From contig DAISJD010000003.1 of NCBI GenBank assembly GCA_036821645.1, positions 18,043-82,042 on the forward strand: a stretch of DNA of 64,000 nt. The letters are read 5' to 3'. This stretch comes from DAISJD01 sp036821645. Its GTDB lineage: Bacteria; Pseudomonadota; Alphaproteobacteria; ATCC43930; CGMCC-115725. Positions 16,439 to 24,901 of the stretch are shown piece after piece. The notes under the pieces were generated by a model, which was not told the origin of the DNA, ran no database searches, and saw only the letters and a list, made by a program, of their open reading frames with translations. The translations under genes and the position numbers were made by a program. Positions within the stretch are counted from its first letter, which is position 1. Every line of letters begins with the position of its first letter.

Positions 16439-18598
16439 ATGTTCAACCTGGGCCGCGGAGATTTGGTTGCATGCAATGTCGGCCGTCGGATCGCCCAAAC
16501 CGTGGCAGGCACTGTAGCGATCCTGCTTGCTTTAGGTTTGACCCCGCTCCATGCAGCCGATCGCGTCGTCACGGATAAAGTTACGCTCTCTCTTCAGTTC
16601 GACAGAACTGCCCTTTCTGCGAGCGGCGAGATCCTGGCCGGAATCACCCTCGATGCGAAGCCTGGATGGCATACATATTGGCGTTATCCGGGCGATTCCG
16701 GTCTTCCGACCGAAATCAAATGGACCCTTCCTGATGGAATTACAGCCGGTGCGATCAACTGGCCTCGCCCCGAACGTTTTTCCATCAACGGCATTACCAA
16801 TTACGGCTATGAGCAGCCGGTCACATTGACCGTACCGTTGCGAGCGGACGCAACGGTGCAGGGTGCTGCCAGCATCGCCGCTCATGTCAGCTTTCTCGTC
16901 TGTGCCGATATTTGCATTCCGGGCGAAGCCGATCTCACAGCCGAGATACCCATCGGACAGGGTACCCCATCGCAACAAGCCGTTCTCGATAATTTTGCTA
17001 AAAATAAAGCCGCACTGCCGAAAGAGATCAAGACGGAGGCGCAGTTTACAGTCGATTCAAAAAGGCTCGCCCTTGCCGTTCCTATAGCCGCACTGGGTCC
17101 ATTGTCAAAAAACGATCTGACCCAGATCACTTTTTTCCCCTACGCGGGAACGATCGAAGACGAGGCCCCGCAAAAGCTTGATGTCGTCGATGGGATGTTA
17201 ACACTCGCAACCAAACGGTCGGGGGCCCTGAAACAGGAACCCAGCACAATCGAGGGCGTGTTGGCAGTCGGTCAGACGGGCCCTGCCTTTGCGCTGAAGG
17301 CAAATGCCGGGACTGTGCCCGGTTTTATGCCGGGTGCGGCATCGCTTCCAATCACCGCAATCGACTCCGATGTCACCCTGTGGGAAGCCTTGCTGTTTGG
17401 TATCGTCGGCGGCTTGATTTTGAATCTCATGCCCTGTGTGTTCCCCATTCTATCTCTCAAGGTTTTGAGTGTCGTCAAATCATCGGGTGGGGCGCGGGGT
17501 GCCGTGTTGCATCATGCCCTTGCCTATACGGCTGGCATCTTGCTGTGCTTTGCGGGTCTGGGCGGTGGGCTCTTGGTCCTGCGGGCCAGTGGTGAAGCCC
17601 TTGGCTGGGGGTTCCAGTTGCAATCTCCTGCCCTGGTCGCCATTCTGGCCTACGTCATGTTCGCCATGGGCCTTTCCCTTTCCGGCGTCGCCGATTTCGG
17701 CGTTGGGCTCACGGGGGTTGGCGGGGGGCTATCAAACCGCCAGGGGCTGCTCGGCTCGTTTTTCACCGGTGCCCTTGCTACCGTCGTTGCAACCCCCTGC
17801 ACGGCACCCTTCATGGGTGCCGCAACCGGTTATGCCTTGGTCGCCCCTGCGGGCGCTGCAATCGCGGTATTTCTTGCCGTTGGTTTCGGCCTTGCCTTAC
17901 CCTATCTTTTAATTGCGTTGGTTCCCGGTCTTGCCCGCCTCTTGCCGAAGCCCGGTGCCTGGATGATGACTCTGAAGCAGGTTTTTGCTTTTCCGCTTTA
18001 TGCGACGTCGGCATGGCTCATCTGGGTTCTCAGTCAGCAAACAGGATCCGATGGGCTGCTGGCCGCTCTTATGGGGCTCGTCGTCGTCGGTTTGGGTGTC
18101 TTTATTCTTGGCAAAGCCGAGCCGGACCATGGCACTCTGCGCTGGCTGCGACGGTCAGGGCTTGCGGCGACAGCGCTTGCCGGAATTTGGCTTGTTGTCA
18201 TGGTTGGGTCCAGTATCCCATCCCGGGCCCAGGCATCGTCCGGCGATAAAAATGAAAGCGCCCGCGCCGAAGCTTATTCGCCCGAACGGTTAAGTGCAGC
18301 CTTGGATGCGCACCAACCGGTTTTTGTCAATCTAACAGCGGCCTGGTGTCTTACCTGCCTCGTGAATGAACGCGTTTCGCTTGAAACCGACGCTGTGCGC
18401 ACCGCATTCCAGAACGGCAATATCCTCTATCTGAAGGGGGATTGGACCAATCAAGATCCTCGGATTACACATCTCTTGAAAGAATTCGGACGCAGCGGCG
18501 TTCCGCTTTACGTTTATTATGATAAGAGTGGTAAACCGACGGTCCTTCCCCAACTGCTCACCGTTTCCATCCTGCTTGACCAATTCAATCAGGGTTGA
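16439..18598 (+). CDS. dsbD: ScsB/DsbD-like protein-disulfide reductase
   Basis: The 719-residue protein has three regions. A signal sequence is followed by a periplasmic N-domain (about 42-300) with CADIC (Cys 155/159). The transmembrane domain has NLMPCVFPILSLK (Cys 333) and ATPCTAPFMG (Cys 454). The C-terminal thioredoxin-like domain has AAWCLTC (Cys 637/640). This layout moves electrons from cytoplasmic thioredoxin to periplasmic thiols. It is longer than E. coli DsbD and fits ScsB, which is linked to copper tolerance. A redoxin gene follows 33 bases later. GAGGAAGAG just upstream supports the start. Confidence 0.85.
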   Translation: MFNLGRGDLVACNVGRRIAQTVAGTVAILLALGLTPLHAADRVVTDKVTLSLQFDRTALSASGEILAGITLDAKPGWHTYWRYPGDSGLPTEIKWTLPDGITAGAINWPRPERFSINGITNYGYEQPVTLTVPLRADATVQGAASIAAHVSFLVCADICIPGEADLTAEIPIGQGTPSQQAVLDNFAKNKAALPKEIKTEAQFTVDSKRLALAVPIAALGPLSKNDLTQITFFPYAGTIEDEAPQKLDVVDGMLTLATKRSGALKQEPSTIEGVLAVGQTGPAFALKANAGTVPGFMPGAASLPITAIDSDVTLWEALLFGIVGGLILNLMPCVFPILSLKVLSVVKSSGGARGAVLHHALAYTAGILLCFAGLGGGLLVLRASGEALGWGFQLQSPALVAILAYVMFAMGLSLSGVADFGVGLTGVGGGLSNRQGLLGSFFTGALATVVATPCTAPFMGAATGYALVAPAGAAIAVFLAVGFGLALPYLLIALVPGLARLLPKPGAWMMTLKQVFAFPLYATSAWLIWVLSQQTGSDGLLAALMGLVVVGLGVFILGKAEPDHGTLRWLRRSGLAATALAGIWLVVMVGSSIPSRAQASSGDKNESARAEAYSPERLSAALDAHQPVFVNLTAAWCLTCLVNERVSLETDAVRTAFQNGNILYLKGDWTNQDPRITHLLKEFGRSGVPLYVYYDKSGKPTVLPQLLTVSILLDQFNQG

Positions 18599-18631
18599 TT
18601 TTCCCGTATCTTCCGCCACCAGGAACCCGCC

Positions 18632-19288
18632 ATGCCTTCATCCTTCATGCGCCGTTCATTGCTGATTGCCGCCACCGCGTCCCTGATTGCAACCGGGCTT
18701 TTTATGAGCCAGACAACGGTATCTGCCGCCCCCATGCCGGGTCTGGTGCGGCCCAGCGCCCTTGCACATTTGGGCGAGAAGGCACCCGATTTTGCCGTCG
18801 TTTCCAGCAAGGGCCGCACGGTGCGTCTTTCCGATTTCAAGGGTAAAATCGTGGTTTTGGAATGGACCAACGATGCTTGCCCGTCAGTGCAGAAGGCCTA
18901 TGCGGCAAAAACCGTTCAGAAACTGCAAAAGAAATATACCGAAGCTGGCGTCGTTTGGTTGACGATCATTTCGGCGGCACCCGGTTCCGAGGGGTACTTG
19001 AGCGGGGATGATGCGGAACAGAAAGCGGCCGACCGCGACGCCGCCCCAACCACTACCCTGATCGACAGCAAAAGCGACGTGGCCCGGGTCTATGACGTAA
19101 AGCAAACACCCGACCTTTACGTTATCGATGGCAGCGGCATTCTGTCATACATCGGTGGCTTTGAAGATCCAAAGGATGGAAAGCCTATTCTTGCCAATGC
19201 GTTAGATGATCTCATCGCCAGCAAGCCAGTCAATCAAAGCGCACTGAAGGCCCCTGGTTGTCCGATTAAATACGCACCCATACCATGA
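18632..19288 (+). CDS. Exported redoxin (thioredoxin-fold, single active-site Cys)
   Basis: The 218-residue protein has a signal peptide and then EKAPDFAVVSSKGRTVRLSDFKGKIVVLEWTNDACPSVQKAY. The active site has one Cys (ACPSV) instead of CxxC, and a second Cys lies near the C-terminus (PGCPIKYAP), both typical of the peroxiredoxin-like 'thioredoxin family' group with a CPFVKKHY-type motif. It is probably the periplasmic partner reduced by the upstream ScsB/DsbD-like protein. The substrate is unknown. Confidence 0.8.
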   Translation: MPSSFMRRSLLIAATASLIATGLFMSQTTVSAAPMPGLVRPSALAHLGEKAPDFAVVSSKGRTVRLSDFKGKIVVLEWTNDACPSVQKAYAAKTVQKLQKKYTEAGVVWLTIISAAPGSEGYLSGDDAEQKAADRDAAPTTTLIDSKSDVARVYDVKQTPDLYVIDGSGILSYIGGFEDPKDGKPILANALDDLIASKPVNQSALKAPGCPIKYAPIP

Positions 19289-19333
19289 TGAGTCCAATAC
19301 AAATAATAAAAACATTTATTACTAACGTCATTG

Positions 19334-19362
19334 ACCCCCAACAAGTGTTGGGGGTTTTTTTT
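19334..19362 (+). terminator. Rho-independent terminator of the thiol-reductase operon
   Basis: ACCCCCAACA and TGTTGGGGGT pair perfectly over 10 bases and are followed directly by a run of eight T. It lies 45 bases after the redoxin stop. Confidence 0.92.
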
Positions 19363-19666
19363 ATTCTGCTAGAGTCGCGTAACAAACCCATATATTGCTT
19401 TGCAATATTTTTACCGTATTTTTCACTCCTATTTTCATAAATTATATAATTTATTATTTTTTTAAAATTTAACATCATCGATATCCCGCAATCTGGATAA
19501 ATATCACTCATCCCCCCCCTTAGTGTTAAGGACGAGGCTTGAGGTTGGAGAGCCGATCATTTAGAAATCCCTTCCAATAGGCATGTGTGTGGTTTCGCTA
19601 AAAACTGATCACTTCGGTGCGGTCGCAAAGACGAAGCCTGCTTCAATCATGCGTCAGGGGGAGTAA

Positions 19667-19695
19667 ACGGCATTTTTGACGGCGGCAATGCCGTT
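19667..19695 (+). promoter_or_regulatory. Hairpin in the gntP leader
   Basis: AAACGGCATT (19667-19676) and AATGCCGTTT (19686-19695) are perfect 10-base arms around a 9-base loop. GTCAG (19655-19659) and CTGAC (19699-19703) could add an outer stem. It lies about 70 bases before the gntP start in the likely untranslated leader. Confidence 0.45.
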
Positions 19696-19764
19696 TCGTC
19701 TGACAAAAAAGCCAATTATTATTTGCAGGCCAATCGACCCAATGTTCTTATGGGAGGGAACCGT

Positions 19765-21156
19765 ATGGAATTTATCATCTGTCTTGGCGCCTTAATCTTT
19801 TTGATGTATGTCGCCTATCGTGGTTTTAGCATCGTTTTATTCGCCCCCATTGCCGCAATGGGTGCCGTGTTACTCACTAACCCCGAGGCCGTTGCCACCG
19901 TCTTCAATGCGGTGTTCATGGATAAACTGGTCACCTTCGTCCGGCTTTATTTCCCCGTCTTCGTTTTAGGGGCGATTTTCGGCAAAGTCATTGAACTATC
20001 CGGTTTTTCAAAATCGATTGCCGGTTTCGTGATCAAGACTTTGGGACAATCTCAGGCGCTGCTTGCCATTATTTTGGTCTGCAATATCCTGACTTATGGC
20101 GGCGTGTCTTTGTTCATCGCGGTCTTCGCCGTTTATCCCTTTGCGGCAGAAATGTTCCGCGCTGGCAATATTCCAAAGCGCCTTATCCCTGGTACCATCG
20201 CCCTTGGCGCCTTCAGCTATACGATGGACTCCCTGCCCGGCACCCCGCAAATTCAGAATGTCATTCCCAGCAGCTATTTCGGCACGAATATCTATGCTGC
20301 CCCGATCCTCGGCATTGTCGGATCGATTTTCATCTTGGCCGTCGGTTTCCTGTATCTCGATCGGCAACGCCGCCTTGCCATTGCCGCCGGTGAAGGCTAT
20401 GGCTCCGGTCACATCAATGAACCGGAAACCGACAAATCTTCGGATACGTTGGTCAATCCCGCCCTTGCCATCCTGCCCCTCATCGTCGTCGGCGTCACGA
20501 CGTTCTTTTTATCCTCCTATATCAAGGGGCTTGGCAAAACCCTGTCTTTCACCTTGACTGCTGGCAAGCCCGCCATTGCCCAAGATATCGGCCCCATTGC
20601 CGCCATCTGGGCCGTCGAAGGGGGCTTGTTGCTCGGCATTGTCACCGTCTTGGTTCTGGCTTTCCGCCCGGTAATGACCCGGTTCATCGAAGGGTCGAAA
20701 CAAGCCGTCGCGGGTGCCATGTTGGCAACCATGAATACGGCGGCCGAAAATGGCTTTGGTGGCGTCATCGCGGCCCTGCCCGGCTTCATCGTGATTTCGG
20801 AGACTTTAAAAGCCATTCCCAACCCCTTGGTCAACGAAGCCGTTTCCGTGACCACCCTCGCCGGGATCACCGGATCGGCATCGGGCGGTATGACCATCGC
20901 CCTTGCCGCCTTGGCTGAACAATTCAAGGCTGCTGCGGTCGCCAATGGCATTCCCATGGACGTTATGCACCGTGTTGCTTCCATGGCAAGCGGCGGCATG
21001 GACACATTGCCCCATAACGGGGCCGTGATCACGGTTCTGGCCGTTACCGGTCTTACCCATAAACAATCCTATAAGGATATTTTTGCCGTCACGAGCATCA
21101 AGACCTTGGCCGTGTTCGTCGTCATCGCCTTCTATTACATTACCGGCCTCTATTAA
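19765..21156 (+). CDS. GntP-family permease (gluconate/organic acid:H+ symporter)
   Basis: From ATG 19765 (GGGAGGG six bases upstream) the product is 463 residues with about 12 hydrophobic helices. Family features include CNILTYGGVSLFIAVFAVYPFAAEMFR, TMDSLPGTPQIQNVIP and the late ASGGMDTLPHNGAVITVLAVTGL. GntP proteins import gluconate or related hydroxy acids. The substrate is not predictable because no catabolic gene is adjacent. It is monocistronic, with its own leader hairpin and terminator. Confidence 0.88.
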   Translation: MEFIICLGALIFLMYVAYRGFSIVLFAPIAAMGAVLLTNPEAVATVFNAVFMDKLVTFVRLYFPVFVLGAIFGKVIELSGFSKSIAGFVIKTLGQSQALLAIILVCNILTYGGVSLFIAVFAVYPFAAEMFRAGNIPKRLIPGTIALGAFSYTMDSLPGTPQIQNVIPSSYFGTNIYAAPILGIVGSIFILAVGFLYLDRQRRLAIAAGEGYGSGHINEPETDKSSDTLVNPALAILPLIVVGVTTFFLSSYIKGLGKTLSFTLTAGKPAIAQDIGPIAAIWAVEGGLLLGIVTVLVLAFRPVMTRFIEGSKQAVAGAMLATMNTAAENGFGGVIAALPGFIVISETLKAIPNPLVNEAVSVTTLAGITGSASGGMTIALAALAEQFKAAAVANGIPMDVMHRVASMASGGMDTLPHNGAVITVLAVTGLTHKQSYKDIFAVTSIKTLAVFVVIAFYYITGLY

Positions 21157-21172
21157 ACGGATCCTGCGTTTA

Positions 21173-21202
21173 GGGTGTCAAGATGGTACCGTCTTGACAC
21201 CC
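21173..21202 (+). repeat. Stem-loop just after gntP
   Basis: GGGTGTCAAGA (21173-21183) and TCTTGACACCC (21192-21202) pair perfectly. The 8-base loop contains the palindrome GGTACC. It precedes the terminator hairpin and may protect the 3' end. Confidence 0.6.
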
Positions 21203-21210
21203 ATGACGAA

Positions 21211-21246
21211 ACCCCCCTGTTATCACGTCGATAACAGGGGGTTTTA
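21211..21246. terminator. Terminator between convergent gntP and meaB
   Basis: CCCCCTGTTATC and GATAACAGGGGG form a 12-base-pair stem with a 5-base loop followed by TTTTATTAT. It sits between the ends of gntP (21156) and meaB (21271, minus strand) and may serve both. Confidence 0.88.
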
Positions 21247-21270
21247 TTATCAGGGCTTGGGTTTATTGGA

Positions 21271-22191
21271 TTAGAGCGAAAAGGCTTCGAAAACACGAAA
21301 CGGCGACTGATCGAGCGTTAAAGGCGGCATCACGAAGCGACGCATACCCTCTCGCCCCCACCGTTCCTTAACCGCCGCCAATAACCAGCAGCGGGCCTGC
21401 GCCAAACGCCTTTCGGCGAGGCAAGGTCCGATAAAATCGGCATGGCGATCGATTGCCCGGACGAGACCATCAAGCCCAACCCCATCGCGCACCGAAACCA
21501 AATGCGCTTCAGCCTGCCACCCACCGTTTTGGTGGGAACGCAATTTCAAGGTCGCGATCAGATCACACAAAACTTGGCGCGCAGGTTCCCCCATATCCGC
21601 CTTCGTGACGATGACCAGATCGGGAATTTCGACGATACCGGCCTTCATGAATTGCAAAGAATCACCCGATCCCGGTTGCAGACACAAGATAACGGTATCG
21701 GCCATCATGGCGATGTCCGTTTCCGACTGACCAACGCCGACCGTCTCAATCAGGACATAGTCGAAAAGGGCCCGCATCAAGACCATCGCCGCAACGGTCA
21801 AATCGGCAACACCCCCCAACCGATCCCGTGCTGCCATCGAGCGCACGAAAACACCCGTATCCATCGGATCCGTGCGCAGGCGGGTGCGATCGCCCAACAA
21901 GGCCCCACCGGATAGGCGCGAAGAGGGATCGACCGCGATGACCCCGACGGTTTTACCGGCGGCACGCCAGGCGGAAATCAAATGATTGGTCAAGGTCGAT
22001 TTGCCTACACCCGGCGGACCGGTCAAGCCAATGGTCTGAGCACGCGCGGCATGATAGGCGGCATCCAGCAAATCAAGCGTATCCCGGTCATCGGGTTTTT
22101 GCTCGATATGGGCAAGAGCCTGGGCAAGAGCCTGCTTCCCCCCTGTCAGGAGGGAAGCAAGCAGGGCCGCATCACTGCCGCCCCGGTGCAT
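21271..22191 (-). CDS. meaB: MeaB/ArgK-family G-protein chaperone
   Basis: From ATG 22191 the product is 306 residues. It has Walker A GPPGVGKS (58-65), the MeaB stretch VGVIAVDPSSRLSGGALLGDRTR, IETVGVGQSE and the GTP-specificity motif VTKADM. MeaB guards and reactivates adenosylcobalamin-dependent methylmalonyl-CoA mutase. The frame is open upstream to 22365, but that part overlaps ppdK and lacks conservation. The gene starts 14 bases after the ppdK stop, making it the last gene of glyQ-glyS-ppdK-meaB. The mutase itself is not in the window. Confidence 0.88.
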   Translation of the reverse strand: MHRGGSDAALLASLLTGGKQALAQALAHIEQKPDDRDTLDLLDAAYHAARAQTIGLTGPPGVGKSTLTNHLISAWRAAGKTVGVIAVDPSSRLSGGALLGDRTRLRTDPMDTGVFVRSMAARDRLGGVADLTVAAMVLMRALFDYVLIETVGVGQSETDIAMMADTVILCLQPGSGDSLQFMKAGIVEIPDLVIVTKADMGEPARQVLCDLIATLKLRSHQNGGWQAEAHLVSVRDGVGLDGLVRAIDRHADFIGPCLAERRLAQARCWLLAAVKERWGREGMRRFVMPPLTLDQSPFRVFEAFSL

Positions 22192-22205
22192 ATCACCGAC
22201 CAAGA

Positions 22206-24893
22206 TCAGGCCGTCGTCGACGGCCCCCCCGCAGGGGCGGTGAGTGCCGCCTGCGCCGCTGCCAACCGAGCGATCGGCACGCGATAGGGTGAGCAGGAAA
22301 CATAATCGAGTCCGGCCGAGGCACAGAAATGCACCGATGCCGGATCGCCACCATGTTCCCCGCAAATGCCGAGTTTGATATCAGGCCTGGTCTTGCGCCC
22401 GCGTTCAACGGCATGCTTGATCAAAAACCCAACCCCGTCGACATCGATTGACACGAACGGATCTCGTTCCAGGATGCCTTGACGCTGATAATGGCCGAGG
22501 AAGGACCCGGCATCGTCGCGCGACAGACCAAAGGTGGTTTGGGTTAAATCGTTGGTGCCGAAACTGAAAAACTCCGCCGTTTCGGCAATCTCATCCGCCG
22601 TGATCGCCGCGCGGGGCAATTCGATCATCGTCCCGACGAGATAATCCACCGCGATGCCCGCAGATTTCCCCACTTCTTGGGCAACACGGTCAACGAGCGC
22701 CTTCAAAAGATCCAATTCTTTCTTGACCGACACGAGCGGGATCATGATTTCCGGCTTCACGGCGGCACCGCCCGCGCGCACGACCTCGACCACGGCTTCA
22801 AAAATCGCCCGGACCTGCATTTCGTAAATTTCAGGATACGTCACGCCGAGACGACAGCCCCGATGCCCCAACATCGGGTTGGATTCATGCAACGCCGAGG
22901 CCCGATGGCGGACATAGCCGATATCCTTGCCGATCGACCGGGCAATTTCATCGAATTCCGCCTCGGTATGGGGCAAGAATTCGTGCAGGGGCGGGTCGAG
23001 CAACCGAATCGTAACCGGCAACCCTTCCATGATTTGAAACAACGCGACGAAATCGCCCCGTTGCATCGGCAAAAGCTTGGCAAGAGCCGCCCGGCGACCG
23101 GTCAAATCTTCGGCCAGAATCATCTCGCGCATGGCCAAAATACGATCGGTGTCGAAGAACATATGCTCGGTCCGGCAGAGACCGATTCCCTCGGCACCGA
23201 ATTTCCGAGCCGTGCGGGCGTCGAGCGGCGTTTCGGCATTGGCCCGAACCTTGAGATGACGGATTTTATCGGCCCAAACCATGAGATCGGCAAAATCGCC
23301 GGACAGATCCGGCTGAATCGTCGGGACGGCCCCCAAAATGACCTCGCCGGTCGATCCATTGATCGTGACGATATCGCCCGCCTTCACCGTCGTACCCATG
23401 ACGGAGAAAGTTTGGTTTTTATAATCGACCCGCAAATCGCCCGCCCCGGCGACGCAGGCCCGTCCCATGCCGCGCGCCACCACGGCGGCGTGACTGGTCA
23501 TGCCGCCGCGCGTGGTCAAAATGCCCTTCGCTGCATGCATACCGTGAATATCTTCCGGGCTGGTTTCAATCCGCACCAGAATGACGGCAACCCCCTTGGC
23601 GGCCTGCACCTCGGCATCCTCGGCATTGAACACCACGGCCCCAGAGGCGGCACCGGGCGACGCGGGCAGGCCCTTCGCCAAGACCTGTTTCGGTGCCTTG
23701 GGGTCGAGGGTCGGATGCAGCAACTGATCGAGCGAGGCGGGGTCGATCCGGCGCACGGCCTCGTTCTGGTCGATCAATCCTTCGCGGCACATATCCACGG
23801 CGATCCGCAAGGCCGCCGGGGCCGTGCGCTTGCCGTTGCGGGTTTGCAGCATCCAGAGTTTCGATTGTTGAACCGTGAATTCGATATCCTGCATATCCCG
23901 GTAATGGGTTTCGAGAAGGCCGCGAATACGCACGAGGTCGGCGAACACGGCGGGCATCACCTCTTCCATGGCGGGCAGGCCGACGCCGTTCAACGCCTTG
24001 CCCGCGATCGTCATGGGTTGCGGCGTGCGGATCCCGGCCACGACATCTTCGCCCTGGGCATTGACGAGATATTCGCCATAGAACAGGTTTTCGCCGGTCG
24101 ACGGGTTGCGGGTGAAGGCAACGCCGGTCGCGCAATCTTCACCCATATTGCCGAACACCATGGCCTGAACATTGACGGCCGTGCCCCAAGAGGCCGGGAT
24201 TTCGTGCAGGCGACGATAAGTGATCGCGCGTTGGTTCATCCAACTGCCGAAAACGGCCCCGACCGCCCCCCATAATTGCGCCTGAGGGTCCTGGGGAAAG
24301 GGTTCGCCGGTCTGTTGTTCGACCACTTCCTTATAGCCCGCGATCACGGTGCGCCAATCGTCGCCGGTCAGTTCCGTGTCGAGATGCGCGCCGATATCGA
24401 GCTTGTGGCCCTCGAGAATCTCTTCAAACAAGTGATGTTCGACATCCAACACCACCTGACCATACATTTGAATGAAGCGGCGGTAACTGTCATAGGCAAA
24501 GCGCGCATCGCCGCTGCGCCGGGCCAGCCCTTCGACCGTCACGTCATTGAGGCCGAGATTGAGGACGGTATCCATCATGCCGGGCATGGAGGCTCGCGCC
24601 CCGGAGCGCACGGAAACCAGCAGCGGATTGTCAGGATCGCCGAACGTCGCCCCGATGATCCGTTCGACATGGCGGAGTGCGTCCGTCACCTGGGCCGCCA
24701 ATTCCGGCGGATATGTACGGCTATTGTCATAGAAATAAGTACAGACTTCGGTCGTGATCGTCAGGCCCGGCGGCACCGGCAGGCCGAGATTGCTCATTTC
24801 CGCGAGATTGGCACCCTTGCCGCCCAAAAGATTTTTCATGTCGGCCCGGCCTTCCGCCGACCCGTCACCAAAGGTGTAAACCCATTTCGCCAT
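22206..24893 (-). CDS. ppdK: Pyruvate, phosphate dikinase
   Basis: The 895-residue enzyme interconverts pyruvate + ATP + Pi with PEP + AMP + PPi. The N-terminus MAKWVYTFGDGSAEG...NLLGGKGANLAEM is the nucleotide-binding start. The swivelling phospho-His motif GGMTSHAAVVARGMG is central, and the PEP-binding barrel ends with GICGEHGGDP and VSCSPYRVPIARL. Length is normal. It starts 8 bases after the glyS stop, so translational coupling is likely. No PPDK regulatory-protein gene is adjacent. Confidence 0.95.
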   Translation of the reverse strand: MAKWVYTFGDGSAEGRADMKNLLGGKGANLAEMSNLGLPVPPGLTITTEVCTYFYDNSRTYPPELAAQVTDALRHVERIIGATFGDPDNPLLVSVRSGARASMPGMMDTVLNLGLNDVTVEGLARRSGDARFAYDSYRRFIQMYGQVVLDVEHHLFEEILEGHKLDIGAHLDTELTGDDWRTVIAGYKEVVEQQTGEPFPQDPQAQLWGAVGAVFGSWMNQRAITYRRLHEIPASWGTAVNVQAMVFGNMGEDCATGVAFTRNPSTGENLFYGEYLVNAQGEDVVAGIRTPQPMTIAGKALNGVGLPAMEEVMPAVFADLVRIRGLLETHYRDMQDIEFTVQQSKLWMLQTRNGKRTAPAALRIAVDMCREGLIDQNEAVRRIDPASLDQLLHPTLDPKAPKQVLAKGLPASPGAASGAVVFNAEDAEVQAAKGVAVILVRIETSPEDIHGMHAAKGILTTRGGMTSHAAVVARGMGRACVAGAGDLRVDYKNQTFSVMGTTVKAGDIVTINGSTGEVILGAVPTIQPDLSGDFADLMVWADKIRHLKVRANAETPLDARTARKFGAEGIGLCRTEHMFFDTDRILAMREMILAEDLTGRRAALAKLLPMQRGDFVALFQIMEGLPVTIRLLDPPLHEFLPHTEAEFDEIARSIGKDIGYVRHRASALHESNPMLGHRGCRLGVTYPEIYEMQVRAIFEAVVEVVRAGGAAVKPEIMIPLVSVKKELDLLKALVDRVAQEVGKSAGIAVDYLVGTMIELPRAAITADEIAETAEFFSFGTNDLTQTTFGLSRDDAGSFLGHYQRQGILERDPFVSIDVDGVGFLIKHAVERGRKTRPDIKLGICGEHGGDPASVHFCASAGLDYVSCSPYRVPIARLAAAQAALTAPAGGPSTTA

Positions 24894-24901
24894 GACCAGC
24901 C

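Larger units (their letters stand above)
19289..19764. other. Intergenic region upstream of gntP-like gene
   Basis: After the terminator (19334-19362) comes a strongly AT-rich stretch (about 19380-19500) and then a GC-richer leader. The leader contains an inverted repeat at 19667-19695 and ends in the gntP Shine-Dalgarno. No coding sequence is convincing. Confidence 0.5.

Noticed and set aside
22677..24275. Long open frame (532 codons) on the plus strand opposite ppdK
   Set aside because: It is fully antisense to a gene with unmistakable PPDK motifs. The translation is rich in His/Arg/Gly with no domain, as expected for a GC-rich shadow frame.
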